DNA of 64,000 bases, from the NCBI GenBank assembly GCA_022601195.1, contig JAHZIX010000005.1, positions 124,001 through 188,000 of the forward strand, in the 5' to 3' direction. The stretch's first letter is position 1. Each line of letters begins with the position of its first letter. Below are positions 52,921 through 61,834 of the stretch, piece after piece. This DNA is from Deltaproteobacteria bacterium. Lineage in GTDB: Bacteria > Acidobacteriota > Thermoanaerobaculia > Multivoradales > JAHZIX01. The notes beneath the pieces are model-generated. The model had not been told where the DNA came from. It searched no databases and saw only the letters and a list, made by a program, of their open reading frames with translations. Position numbers and translations under genes: made by a program.

Positions 52921-53874
52921 ATGACGACGATGCAAATGGCCATCTTGACCGCGCTCTTGGTGATCGTTTTGGTGGTCAAACGGCTCGGTCTTCATAAGGG
53001 CCTGAGGTCCGGCTTCCCGGGCATGGTCGCGTCTTTGGCGACATCTTGGCGCCGGCTCTGGGTCGGAGTGATCTACAAGCAGACCGAGGTTCAGGGGTAT
53101 GACCTTGCCTACCTGGAGGGGGGCAAGGGGGAGACGGTGGTTTTTCTTCATGGCTTTGCCAGTGAGAAAGACGACTGGATGCCCATGGCGCGACGCCTTG
53201 GTCGCAAATATCGCTTCGTCGCTCTCGACCTACCGGGATTTGGAGAGTCCTCCCGGCTCGGGCACAACCGTCACGATGTGGTGTCGCAGGTACGTCGATT
53301 TCGAGCTTTCGCTCAGAAGGTCGGCCTGGGATCTTTCCACCTCGTCGGCTGCGGCGTTGGTGGGGCAGTAGCGGGTGTCTTTGCCAGCCTGTTTCCCAAG
53401 GATGTCAACAGCTTGACCATGATCGAGCCTTTCGGCATCGATGCTCCCACCAAAGGGGACGTCGAACGTCTCAGCGGGCGCGGATGGAGCCCTCTCACGG
53501 CGGGCACCGAACAGGACTATGAACGAGTTCTAAAGCTGCTCTATCGAGATCCGCCCAAGGCGACGGGTTTTCTGCAGCGCCGTCGGCGGGCAGCGGCGAT
53601 CGAGAACCAGGTTTTTGAAGAGCAGGTGTGGAAGCAGCTTTGGGAATCTCGTCCTTACGTCCTGGAGCAGGTCCTCTCGGAGATCAAAGTTCGGACTCTC
53701 CTGCTCTGGGGAGACTCGCAGAAGGTCGCCCACCAAAGTGCTCTCAAGGTCCTATCTCAGGGAATTCCTACTGCAACGCCGGTCACCATAAAGGGCTGTG
53801 GCCATCTGATGATGCTCGAGAAGCCCAAGGAAGTGGGCGACCGGGTCGGCAAATTCATTCGTGGTGAGAGCTAG
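52921..53874 (+). CDS. Alpha/beta-hydrolase fold protein lacking the nucleophile Ser
   Basis: A 317-residue protein with one N-terminal membrane helix (about 5-20) and an alpha/beta-hydrolase domain (FLHGFASEKDDW, LDLPGFGESSR). The nucleophile elbow reads LVGCGVGGAVAG: Gly145 stands where GxSxG has Ser, while the acid (WGDSQ) and H295 (GCGHLMMLEKP) remain. A neighbouring Cys144 might act instead. So it is either a pseudo-enzyme or has changed chemistry. ATG 52921 is the family-like start; it overlaps nothing once DUF420 starts at 52772. Confidence 0.85.
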   Translation: MTTMQMAILTALLVIVLVVKRLGLHKGLRSGFPGMVASLATSWRRLWVGVIYKQTEVQGYDLAYLEGGKGETVVFLHGFASEKDDWMPMARRLGRKYRFVALDLPGFGESSRLGHNRHDVVSQVRRFRAFAQKVGLGSFHLVGCGVGGAVAGVFASLFPKDVNSLTMIEPFGIDAPTKGDVERLSGRGWSPLTAGTEQDYERVLKLLYRDPPKATGFLQRRRRAAAIENQVFEEQVWKQLWESRPYVLEQVLSEIKVRTLLLWGDSQKVAHQSALKVLSQGIPTATPVTIKGCGHLMMLEKPKEVGDRVGKFIRGES

Positions 53875-53945
53875 CAGCTCGCAGGGAATCTCACCCGGTC
53901 TCCCGCGGGGCTTTTGGCCTCGGGTTTTCGTTGAGAACGTCCCGA

Positions 53946-54341
53946 CTAGAGATTCCTCAAAACCGACTTGAGCCGGTCCACGGCGGGTAGGTCAGCCTCG
54001 GCCCAGTCGAGGGAGTCAAGATCTTCGCCTCGACACCAGGCAAGGCGTCGGTGTTCTCGCAACTCGACCTCGCCCTTACCGGGGCTCGCTAAGAAGACAT
54101 CGAGGATGATGCTTCGTTTCGGTTGGTGATCGAAGCCCCGGGCTAGGTGCCCCTGGACTTCAATTTCGATTCCCAGCTCCTCGCGAATCTCGCGACGTAG
54201 AGCTTCCTTGGGGTCCTCATCGGTTTCCACCTTGCCGCCAGGAAATTCCCATTTCAGAGGAGTCGTCATCTCGGCGCTTCGCTGCACGACCAGGCATCGC
54301 CGGCGGTGAACGATGGCAGCCCCGACGACAAGAATCTCCAC
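53946..54341 (-). CDS. mutT: MutT-type Nudix hydrolase
   Basis: A 131-residue (d)NTP pyrophosphohydrolase. The Nudix box GX5EX7REUXEEXGU spans about residues 36-58 (GKVETDEDPKEALRREI then REELGI). WEFPGGK and the short size match MutT, which removes 8-oxo-dGTP. Start GTG 54341, 6 bp after the stop of the DUF533-like gene; no clear ribosome site, so coupled translation is likely. Confidence 0.93.
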   Translation of the reverse strand: MEILVVGAAIVHRRRCLVVQRSAEMTTPLKWEFPGGKVETDEDPKEALRREIREELGIEIEVQGHLARGFDHQPKRSIILDVFLASPGKGEVELREHRRLAWCRGEDLDSLDWAEADLPAVDRLKSVLRNL

Positions 54342-54347
54342 AGAGTT

Positions 54348-55109
54348 CTAGGCCAACTCCGCTTGGAGAGCAGCGGCGCGATCCGCAGAGATGCCGAAGG
54401 TTGTCGCCAGACCGTCCAACCATACGCGTTCCGCTTCGTCCACGGTGCCATCGGCTCGCAGCACAGAGGCTGCAAAGCGGAAGAGAACCTCTTTCTCGTC
54501 GGGGGATGGCACTTGGGTGGCTAGTTCCGATGGCGTTGGAGGCAACACCAAGTCCTTGTGAACTTGGCTGACTTGTTCCGGACTGAGGCCGGACTCGTCC
54601 ATGTGGCCCAAAATGAGCTGCCGCTCTTCCGCCGCTAGATGACCGTCCGCTAGAGCTGCTGCGACCATGGTGCGCACGATGCCGAAGGTGAGCTCATTGG
54701 AGAAGAGGTCATCGGGCACACTTTCAGAGGAGTCTTCCTCGGTATTGCCCGGAGGCTCGACCGCTACGGGAATCGGGGGCGGTGCCGGAGCCGCTACCGG
54801 AGCCGCTACCTCCCCAGGCGCCGCTGGTGGAGGCGGTAATGGGGGAGGTGGCGCCGTGGCGGTGGTGGGCACCGGGGGGAGAGGAGGGAGGGAGGGATTT
54901 CCCGATGCGGGGGGAGGCGTTGAAGGTGCTCCAGAGGGTGTTGCCTGCCCTTGGCCCGCCTTCATCTTGTCCATCAGCAGAGCACCTGCCACTGCCGCTC
55001 CTCCGGCCATGAGCATCTTGCCACCGCCGATGCGCCGCACCATGCGCCGGGCATTGAAACCCGTGGAGTCCTGGATCATGTCAGCAAGCAATTTATCGAG
55101 AAATCCCAT
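54348..55109 (-). CDS. DUF533/TerB-like protein with Pro-rich linker
   Basis: A 253-residue protein. N-terminal GFLDKLLADMIQ, a Gly/Ala segment (about 28-46) that may touch the membrane, a Pro/Ala linker (about 55-120) and a C-terminal TerB-like helical domain (about 135-253) with ALADGHLAAEERQLI and RADGTVDEAERVWLDGL acidic motifs. It resembles YebE/DUF533 proteins, whose role is unknown. ATG 55109 with AGGAAG upstream. mutT follows after 6 bp, and the barrel gene precedes it by 24 bp: a likely three-gene operon. Confidence 0.83.
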   Translation of the reverse strand: MGFLDKLLADMIQDSTGFNARRMVRRIGGGKMLMAGGAAVAGALLMDKMKAGQGQATPSGAPSTPPPASGNPSLPPLPPVPTTATAPPPPLPPPPAAPGEVAAPVAAPAPPPIPVAVEPPGNTEEDSSESVPDDLFSNELTFGIVRTMVAAALADGHLAAEERQLILGHMDESGLSPEQVSQVHKDLVLPPTPSELATQVPSPDEKEVLFRFAASVLRADGTVDEAERVWLDGLATTFGISADRAAALQAELA

Positions 55110-55133
55110 TATCTTCCTTTCTACCTAGCGACT

Positions 55134-55775
55134 CTAGAACTTGAAGGTCAAGCCGATGGTCGCTTCCCCTTGAAAGAGGTCATTGTTGCCATCGTCTCGC
55201 CGGCCTCGGCGCCGACAGCAATCGTCGTCATAGTCGAATTCATCCAAATCGGCCCACAAGGCCCGGCCATCCAGACGTAAGCCAAAGTGGTCATTGAAGA
55301 ATACCTTGACTCCGCCTCCAAACCCAGCTGCCAAGCGGCTCTCACTATCCAAATCCGAACCGGTGGGATCCAAACGAGCGACGCCGATTCCTCCGGTCAC
55401 GAAGGGGCGGATCTGACCAGGGTTCCACTGGTATTGGACACCGGCCAGCAAGTAGGAGACATCGAGATCCGAGATGTCCTCGTCGTCGAGAAAGAAGCCT
55501 CCATCGAAGGTCAGTTTCGTATCCTGCTGAGAATAGAAGACTTCGATGAATAGATTGCGAGAGATGGGAATGTCGAGAGCAGCGCCCAAGACGTCGCCGT
55601 CTTCCACTTCTAGGTCGGGTCCCAGAAAATCGTCGAAAGCCTCCGATGGATTGAACTCACCAGCGCTCCGGTAACCGCCGAAGATCGTCAGCTCGACTCC
55701 GGACTCTCCGCCGAACGCGGGCGTTGGTAAGAGGAGGACGCCGGCCAGGGCCGACACGTACAACAGGCGTTTCAT
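55134..55775 (-). CDS. Outer-membrane beta-barrel protein (OmpA/OprF-like)
   Basis: A 213-residue protein with signal peptide (MKRLLYVSALAGVLLLPTPAFG) and alternating aromatic/hydrophobic beta strands (ELTIFGGYR, LFIEVFYSQQ, LLAGVQYQW, IRPFVTGGIGVARL, LDGRALWAD), ending in a Phe (LTFKF) as needed for Bam-dependent insertion. About eight strands, as in OMP_b-brl porin-like proteins. The last loop holds a Cys/Arg/Asp patch (DYDDDCCRRRGRRDD). ATG 55775 with GGAGG 7 nt upstream. Confidence 0.87.
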   Translation of the reverse strand: MKRLLYVSALAGVLLLPTPAFGGESGVELTIFGGYRSAGEFNPSEAFDDFLGPDLEVEDGDVLGAALDIPISRNLFIEVFYSQQDTKLTFDGGFFLDDEDISDLDVSYLLAGVQYQWNPGQIRPFVTGGIGVARLDPTGSDLDSESRLAAGFGGGVKVFFNDHFGLRLDGRALWADLDEFDYDDDCCRRRGRRDDGNNDLFQGEATIGLTFKF

Positions 55776-56107
55776 GATGATTCCTCCGGATTCTTGCGAA
55801 TCGCGTTGGTTGGTTCCCGCTCTGAACTGCTCGGGAACATATTGGTTCTATTCTTTCATTGCTTCTTGTAAATGCAAAGAGAAGCCGGTTCTCGGTGCGG
55901 GCTTTGGGTCGCCTCTCGAGCGAAGGGCCGAGTTCGCAGCCTCCTACCTATAGGCATTACGTTTGAAATTGGGTAGGTGTTTCTTTCTGCTGCCGGGCTG
56001 TTTCCTTCGTTCTGCGCGTGACAAGAACCGGTGTCCTCGATAGCCTCGGAGTCCGGGAGCCAACGGTCTATTCGGGAGCTTCTCGAATCCAAGGAAAGGA
56101 CTCTTCT
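55776..56107. other. Divergent promoter interval
   Basis: These 332 bases lie between divergent genes (barrel protein and pdxH) and hold no gene that I can support. The AT-richer patch at about 55835-55880 would fit the barrel-gene promoter (minus strand TTTACA ... TAGAAC), but the match is weak. Confidence 0.4.
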
Positions 56108-56740
56108 ATGGAAAACGAAAATCTCTCCGCGGGAATTCCCCCTCTGCAGCCCCCTTTAGAGCCTATTGGACGGCCCTTTGAGCTTTTTGGACAGGTGTTT
56201 TCTGAAGCCTGCGACAGTGGTGCCGTCGATCCCAACGCCATGATCCTCTCAACCGTCGATAGCCAAGGGGCGCCTTCTTCTCGAGTTGTTCTCCTCAAAG
56301 ATTTTGACGAGAAGGGCTTCGTTTTCTATACCAACTTGGAGAGCCGCAAGGGTAGGGAGATCGCTGCCAACCAGAAGGTCGCTCTACTGTTTTTTTGGCG
56401 GGATCTCCATCGCCAAGTACGTATCGAGGGCAGTGCTGAGGCCGTGTCAGCAGAAGAGGCGGATACCTATTTCGCTTCTCGGCCCCACGGCAGCCAGATC
56501 GGTGCCTGGGCTTCGCAACAGAGCCGTTCCTTATCCGGGCGAGCCAAGTTGGTTCAAGAAGTCGCCAAGGTGGAAGCCCGTTTCCTCGGCAGAGAGGTAA
56601 AGCGACCTCCCCATTGGTCCGGTTTTCGAGTCGTCCCGAGCTACTTCGAGTTTTGGCAAGCGGGCGCCTTTCGGCTTCACGAGCGAAATGTCTACGAGTG
56701 GGCTGGAGAGGGTTGGCGGAGCTTGGTGCTGTATCCCTGA
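56108..56740 (+). CDS. pdxH: Pyridoxamine 5'-phosphate oxidase
   Basis: A 210-residue FMN enzyme that makes pyridoxal 5'-phosphate from the pyridoxine or pyridoxamine phosphate. Family marks: AMILSTVDSQGAPSSRVVLLKDFDEKGFVFYTN, SRKGREIAANQ, FFWRDLHRQVRIEG, the ASRPHGSQIGAWASQQS loop and the C-terminal PPHWSGFRVVPSYFEFWQ...RLHER. ATG 56108 (MENENLSAG) has AAAGGA 8 nt upstream. PLP made here would serve the PLP enzymes in the window, but there is no operon link. Confidence 0.95.
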   Translation: MENENLSAGIPPLQPPLEPIGRPFELFGQVFSEACDSGAVDPNAMILSTVDSQGAPSSRVVLLKDFDEKGFVFYTNLESRKGREIAANQKVALLFFWRDLHRQVRIEGSAEAVSAEEADTYFASRPHGSQIGAWASQQSRSLSGRAKLVQEVAKVEARFLGREVKRPPHWSGFRVVPSYFEFWQAGAFRLHERNVYEWAGEGWRSLVLYP

Positions 56741-56832
56741 TCTAAAAACGGTTCTGGCTCGGCAACCAACTTCGCTCGATTTCTGGCTGTTGGGGCTGAC
56801 TTGGATCAGGGCGAAAAGGGAAGGGAATTTTG

Positions 56833-57150
56833 ATGAATCCACGGGATTCTCAACGTAAGAAGCGACAGCGAGGCCGCCTGCTTCCGGAGCAGGTGGCCAT
56901 GGACAGAGTGCGAGAATTGGAGCTTCCTCCCTGTGTCGACAACATAGAAGATGAGTTTCAGGGGGAGTGGAATACCCTCTGCCTCTTTGTGCGTGTTCGC
57001 GCCTCTACAACAGAGCCGGAAATCGCCGAGCTCGAGGAGCGCTTCGAAGCCTGCCTCGTGGGAGCTCTGCCCCCGAGCGGAGAGTCCATCGATTGGAGCG
57101 TAGGTTTCTGGAAGGAAGGGAAGCTCCTGAGCAGCATCGAGTCGGAGTGA
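56833..57150 (+). CDS. Hypothetical protein
   Basis: A 105-residue soluble protein, basic at the N-terminus (RDSQRKKRQRGR) and acidic later. It has no signal or membrane segment. ATG 56833 with AAGGGA 8 nt upstream. It is 92 bp after pdxH on the same strand, so possibly in the same transcript. Family not recognised. Confidence 0.62.
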   Translation: MNPRDSQRKKRQRGRLLPEQVAMDRVRELELPPCVDNIEDEFQGEWNTLCLFVRVRASTTEPEIAELEERFEACLVGALPPSGESIDWSVGFWKEGKLLSSIESE

Positions 57151-57262
57151 TGGGTACCTGCCGGCGGATCTTCTCGCCAACGACCTCGTCCACAGAGTCT
57201 TCTGTCGCTGGCGCTTGGCGGAATAGTTCGGCAGGAGAGTGCCTCTCCAAGGCAGGGCGAAG

Positions 57263-60082
57263 CTAAGCCTCTCCCGCCAGTGCGAAAGCCCCTGGAAACA
57301 CCTGCTTGGGCTCTGAATCCTGCACCGGCTCGAGTCTCGCAGCGCAGACTTTGTACTCACCGGTACCCGTGACGGCGTCCCCTGCGTCGGTGGTGAGGTA
57401 GTTGGTTCTCGCCTCGGGGAAATGGAAAGGCATCCAAATGGAGCCGCGCCGAACTTGTCGGCTCACCATGGCGCGGCATCGCACTCGACCCCGGCGGCTC
57501 ACGACGTCCACCATTTGGCCATCTTGGAGGCCGAGTTTGCGGGCGTCCTTGCGGCTCACTTCCACGAAGGCTTCCGGCTGCTTCTTGCTCAAGCCTTCCG
57601 ATCGGCGGGTTTGAGTCGCAGCGTTGTAGTGGTAAAGGGTTCGTCCGGTGGACAACACCAAGGGGTATTCGGGGTCCGCGACCTCGAAGGGAGGTCGAAA
57701 CTCGACGGCTTGGAACAGGCCTTTACCTCGCAGTACCCCACCTTTGTGGAGGTATTCGGTGCTCGGAGCGTCCGGAGTCTCCACGGGCCATTGCAAGCCC
57801 CCTTCCTTCTCGATGCGGTGGTGGGAGATGCCGCCAAATTTGGGGGAGAGGGAGGCCATCTCGGCGTAGATCTCTCTGACGTTGGCGTAGTTCGGCTGTT
57901 TCAGACCGGCGCGCTTCATGATTTCCAGAATGATCTGCCAGTCGGCCCGCGCCTCACCAGGAGGTTCCACGGCTTTGCGCACTCGCTGCACCCGCCGGTC
58001 GGAGTTGGTGAAGACTCCTTCTTTCTCTGCAAAGCAGGCCGCTGGCAACACCACGTCCGCATAGCGGCAACTCTCGTTGAAGAAGATGTCCTGGACGACC
58101 ACGAACTCGAGCTCGTTCATGGCCTTTTCCACTCGGCCAACATTGGGCTCGGAGATGACGATGTCTTCTCCCATGAGGAACAGGCCCCTTAGGCGACCGT
58201 CTCCCATGGCTTTCATCATTTCGTTCAGGTTGAGGCCGGTGGTCTCACTTTGGGGCACTCCCCAGTGGTCGGCAAATTTCTGTCGAATCTCTGCTTCGTC
58301 CGCCCTTTGATAGCCCGGGTAGTAGACCGGAGTGGCCCCGGAGTCGTTGGCACCCTGTACGTTGTTCTGACCCCGCAGGGGGTTCATGCCGGCGGAGCGA
58401 ATACCCAGGTGACCGGTCATGAGCACCAGGTTGGAGAGGGCATAGACATTGTCCGTACCGGTGGTGTGCTCGGTGATTCCCAGGGTGTAGTAGATGCCTG
58501 CTTTTTCAGTGGTGGCGTAGGCTCGGGCGACCTCTCGGATCATCTCTGCCGGTACCCCTGTGATTTTCTCGGCTTCTTCCGGTGGATAGCGTAGAACCGT
58601 CTCCCGAACGGACTCGAAGTGCTCGGTATTGGCTTCGATCCACTCGCGGCTCTCGAGCCCTTCCGTGACGATGACGTGAGCCATGGCGTTGAGCAACCAC
58701 ACATCCGTACCGGGATTGAGTTGCATGTGCCAATCCGAGATTTCTGTCATCCATATGGCTCTTGGGTCCGCCACGGCAAGCTTGGCGCCACGGCCCACCG
58801 CCCGTTTCATCTCCATGGCGATAATGGGGTGGGCCTCGGAGGTGTTGGAACCAGTGACGAAGAGGAAGTCAGCGTCGCGAATTTCCGGGATCGAGTTGGT
58901 CATCGCCCCCGCTCCGTACGTGGTCACCAGACCGGCGACCGTGGGAGCGTGTCACGTGGCAGCGCATTGATGGATATTGTGGGTTCCAAAGGCTGCGCGA
59001 GCCATTTTTTGCAGTAAGTAATTTTCCTCGCCGGTACAGCGGCTCGAAGAGATGAATGCGAGGGAGTCTGGGCCGTGGCGCTCGGCCACCCCCAGCAGGC
59101 CCTTGGTGGTACGGTCGAGAGCGTCCTCCCAGCTGGTAGGTCTGAGCTCGCCATCCTCCCCCCGAACCAAGGGTTGGGTGAGGCGCTCCTCGTGATGGAT
59201 GAAATCGTTGGCGAAGCGCCCTTTCACGCAGAGGTTGCCGTCGTTGACGGTCGTGCCCGGAGGAGGACTGGTGACTTTCACCACCCGATTGGCCTCCTGA
59301 TCCACATTCAAGTCGATTTGGCAGCCCACGCCACAGAAATTACAGGTCGTGCGGACCTTTTCCAGCTCCCGCTCCGGCTTTCCCCAGGCCAGGCCGGCCT
59401 TTTCCGTCATGGCTCCGGTGGGGCAGACATCGACACAGCCGCCACAGAGCTCGCAAGTCGTGTCCGTGAGATCTAGCTGATCTACGGTGGAGATGGTGGT
59501 GTGGGCGCCGCGGTGGGCCAGCGTGATGGCACTGACCGCCTCTACTTCGTCGCAGTAGCGTGTGCATAGAGAGCAGGCGATGCAGCGGTCGGCGCGGAAT
59601 TCGATGAAGGGGTTCTCGTCTTGGGATCGGCCTTGCCGAGGAGATTCCACTTGAGTCCACTCACCGGCCGTGCCGTAACGATCCGCCAACTCAAAGAGCT
59701 TGGAGGGATTGTTGTCTTCCGCCGTCTCTCGGTCTTGAACGGTGTCCGCCAGGTGTAACGAGAGGATGAACTTACGGTTCCGTTCGACCTTACCGGTCTG
59801 GGTCCTCACCACCATGCCTGGAGTCGTCTTGGCGGCGCAGGCGGGCTGCATGAGACGTGCACCCTCCACCTCTACGAGGCACATGCGGCAAGCCCCCGCA
59901 GGGGTCAGCCGTGGGTCGTGGCAGATGGTTGGGATGTCGATATCGGCCCGGGCTGCTGCCTGAAGGATGGTCTCCCCGGAGCGAAAGTGGAGCTCGTTGC
60001 CGTCGATGATGACAAATTTGCTGATGGGCTCTCCGTTGTGGGGCTCCCTGGAGCCGGCTTTGTCCGTATCTGTTTTGCTCAT
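57263..60082 (-). CDS. fdhA: Selenocysteine-containing formate dehydrogenase alpha subunit
   Basis: Two open frames (58952-60082 and 57263-58927) are one gene read through UGA at 58954-58952 as Sec377: CAAT-U-HAPTVAGL, the Mo/W ligand site of formate dehydrogenases. Total 939 residues. Domains: [2Fe-2S] (C54, C65, C68, C82), two ferredoxin [4Fe-4S] clusters (CIACSLCTRYC 167-177; CELCGGCVDVC 210-220), the molybdopterin-domain cluster (C247, C250, C254, C285), then the bis-MGD catalytic and C-terminal domains. It oxidises formate to CO2 and passes electrons to the NAD subunit gene 19 bp upstream. ATG 60082 has GGAG at 7 nt. No signal peptide, so cytoplasmic. Confidence 0.95.
58922..58940 (-). 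promoter_or_regulatory. Bacterial SECIS hairpin for fdhA
   Basis: Eleven nt after the UGA the RNA folds GGUCGCC-GGUCU-GGUGACC: a 7-bp stem with one G-U pair and the apical loop GGUCU. E. coli fdhF has the same 11-nt spacing and the same GGUCU loop, which SelB binds. This supports recoding of the UGA. selA, selB, selD and the Sec tRNA gene are not in the window. Confidence 0.9.
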
Positions 60083-60101
60083 TTCAGGCTCCCACAGGGG
60101 T

Positions 60102-61670
60102 TCAGCTTTCGCCGGGTCCCTGGTCGTCGTCTCTATCGATTTGGCGGAACTGATCGCCGCGTCCGAACTCCTCAGGAAAGTATTTGAGGGCGCTCGACAA
60201 GGGCCAAGATGCCGCTTGGCCGAGGCCGCAGATGCTGGCCTCTCCCATGCCCCACATGACTTCGGGAATCTCTTCGAGGACCGATGCGTCCCCTGGGGAA
60301 GCGCGGTAGCGCTCGAGGGTTTGGCGCAAGATTTGGGTACCGATGCGGCAAGGGGCACATTGGCCGCAGGATTCATCCTCGAAGAACACCGCCTGGGCCA
60401 GAGCTGCGTCTACCATGTCGACCGTGTCGTTGAGGATCACGATGCCGGCAGATCCGAGCATGCTGCCAGCGCCAGCCAAGGTCTTGAAATCGAGGGCAAT
60501 GTCGAGTTGATTGGCCGGTAGAAATCCACTGGAGGCGCCACCGGGGGAGAAGGCTTTGAGGGTGCCGACGACTCCACCAGCCATCTTTAGGAGCTCTCTC
60601 AAAGAAACTCCCAGGGGGGCCTCGTATACTCCTGGCCGGGCGACGTGACCAGAAAGGCAGTAGAGCTTGGAGCCCGCCTCGGAGCGGCCTTGGCTACGGA
60701 ACCACTCACCTCCCCTCAAAAGAACCGCCGGTACGCAAGCGATCGTCTCGACGTTTTGGATCAGCGTGGGTTTTCCCCGGAAACCTATTTCTACCGGGAA
60801 CGGCGGCTTCAACCGCGGCATGCCTCGTTTACCCTCAAGGGCTTCCAACAAGGCAGTCTCTTCGCCGCAAATATAGGCTCCGTGGCCGTCGACAAAATGC
60901 CACGATAGGGAGTCGTCAAGGTCTCCTCGGGCCGTGGCCTCGTGCAGTGCTGCGGCCAGGGAGTCGCGCGCCAGGCCGAATTCCCCGCGGACATAGAGGT
61001 AGATGTCCTCGGCTCCCAACATGTGGGCGGCGATGGCCAAGCCTTCGATGACCAGGTGAGGCCGCCGCAACATGACTTCGCGATCCTTGAAGGTGCCTGG
61101 CTCGCCCTCGTCGGCATTGAGCACGATGTAACGCTCCGTCTCCGCCTGGCGGCGGACGCCATTCCACTTGATGAAAGAGGGGAAGCCAGCGCCGCCCCGG
61201 CCCTGGAGGCCGGATGTCTCGAGCTCCTGGCAAACCCAGTCGGCGCCTCGCTCTCGAGCGGTGCGCAAGGCATCGTAGGGCTGATCGTCCTGTCCCGCTA
61301 AGTCGATGGCCTGGTCCGGATGGCTGGGGGAGAGGCCGGGAGTGAGGGTAGGAGCCTCCGCCTGCGCCTCCCAATAGGCAGGAGCGGCGTCGCAGCGCCC
61401 TAGGCAGGAAGCGTAGCTAGCGGCCACCCCCCTCTGTTTGAAATCAGCCATGAGGGCGTCGCTATCGGCCATCTTGCAGGACAGGCCCTGGCACACGCGC
61501 ACGCCAGCGTCCGGCTCGGCGAGTAGGTGATAGAAGGTGGCGACGCCGTAGATATCCGCCGCCGGCACCGCCGTATCCAGATGGACCTTGCCGGCAACCC
61601 CGGGGCGCAAGCCACCGGCTTCATCGAGCTTTTCTAAAACCTCCTCGCGGCGGCTATTTCTCAGCAACAT
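60102..61670 (-). CDS. fdhB: NAD-linked formate dehydrogenase beta subunit (NuoE-NuoF fusion)
   Basis: A 522-residue fused flavoprotein. The N-terminal NuoE-like part holds a [2Fe-2S] site (C60, C65, C89, C93). The NuoF part has the FMN/NADH motifs GRGGAGFPSF (157-166) and NADEGEPGTFKDR, and a [4Fe-4S] site ESCGQCAPC (C435, C438, C441) with C481. It accepts electrons from FdhA and reduces NAD+, as in soluble NAD-dependent formate dehydrogenases. It precedes fdhA by 19 bp, same strand, so one operon. ATG 61670 has no clear ribosome site. Confidence 0.93.
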   Translation of the reverse strand: MLLRNSRREEVLEKLDEAGGLRPGVAGKVHLDTAVPAADIYGVATFYHLLAEPDAGVRVCQGLSCKMADSDALMADFKQRGVAASYASCLGRCDAAPAYWEAQAEAPTLTPGLSPSHPDQAIDLAGQDDQPYDALRTARERGADWVCQELETSGLQGRGGAGFPSFIKWNGVRRQAETERYIVLNADEGEPGTFKDREVMLRRPHLVIEGLAIAAHMLGAEDIYLYVRGEFGLARDSLAAALHEATARGDLDDSLSWHFVDGHGAYICGEETALLEALEGKRGMPRLKPPFPVEIGFRGKPTLIQNVETIACVPAVLLRGGEWFRSQGRSEAGSKLYCLSGHVARPGVYEAPLGVSLRELLKMAGGVVGTLKAFSPGGASSGFLPANQLDIALDFKTLAGAGSMLGSAGIVILNDTVDMVDAALAQAVFFEDESCGQCAPCRIGTQILRQTLERYRASPGDASVLEEIPEVMWGMGEASICGLGQAASWPLSSALKYFPEEFGRGDQFRQIDRDDDQGPGES

Positions 61671-61834
61671 GTCGCGCCCATTATAGACCTGCTGAAAGGC
61701 TGTTGCGCGGTTGGGGTGAAAGGGAGCCGGGACGAAGCCCGTGCTAGCATCCGTCTTTATCCCGAATCGTGCTAGCCGAGCGCACTTTGCGACCTAGAGA
61801 GACCCGGCTAGCGAGCCCATCGAGGAGTCTTCCT

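Noticed and set aside
60083..60376. Longer N-terminus for FdhA
   Set aside because: It would overlap the fdhB coding region by 275 bp; ATG 60082 has a ribosome site and starts just before the [2Fe-2S] domain.
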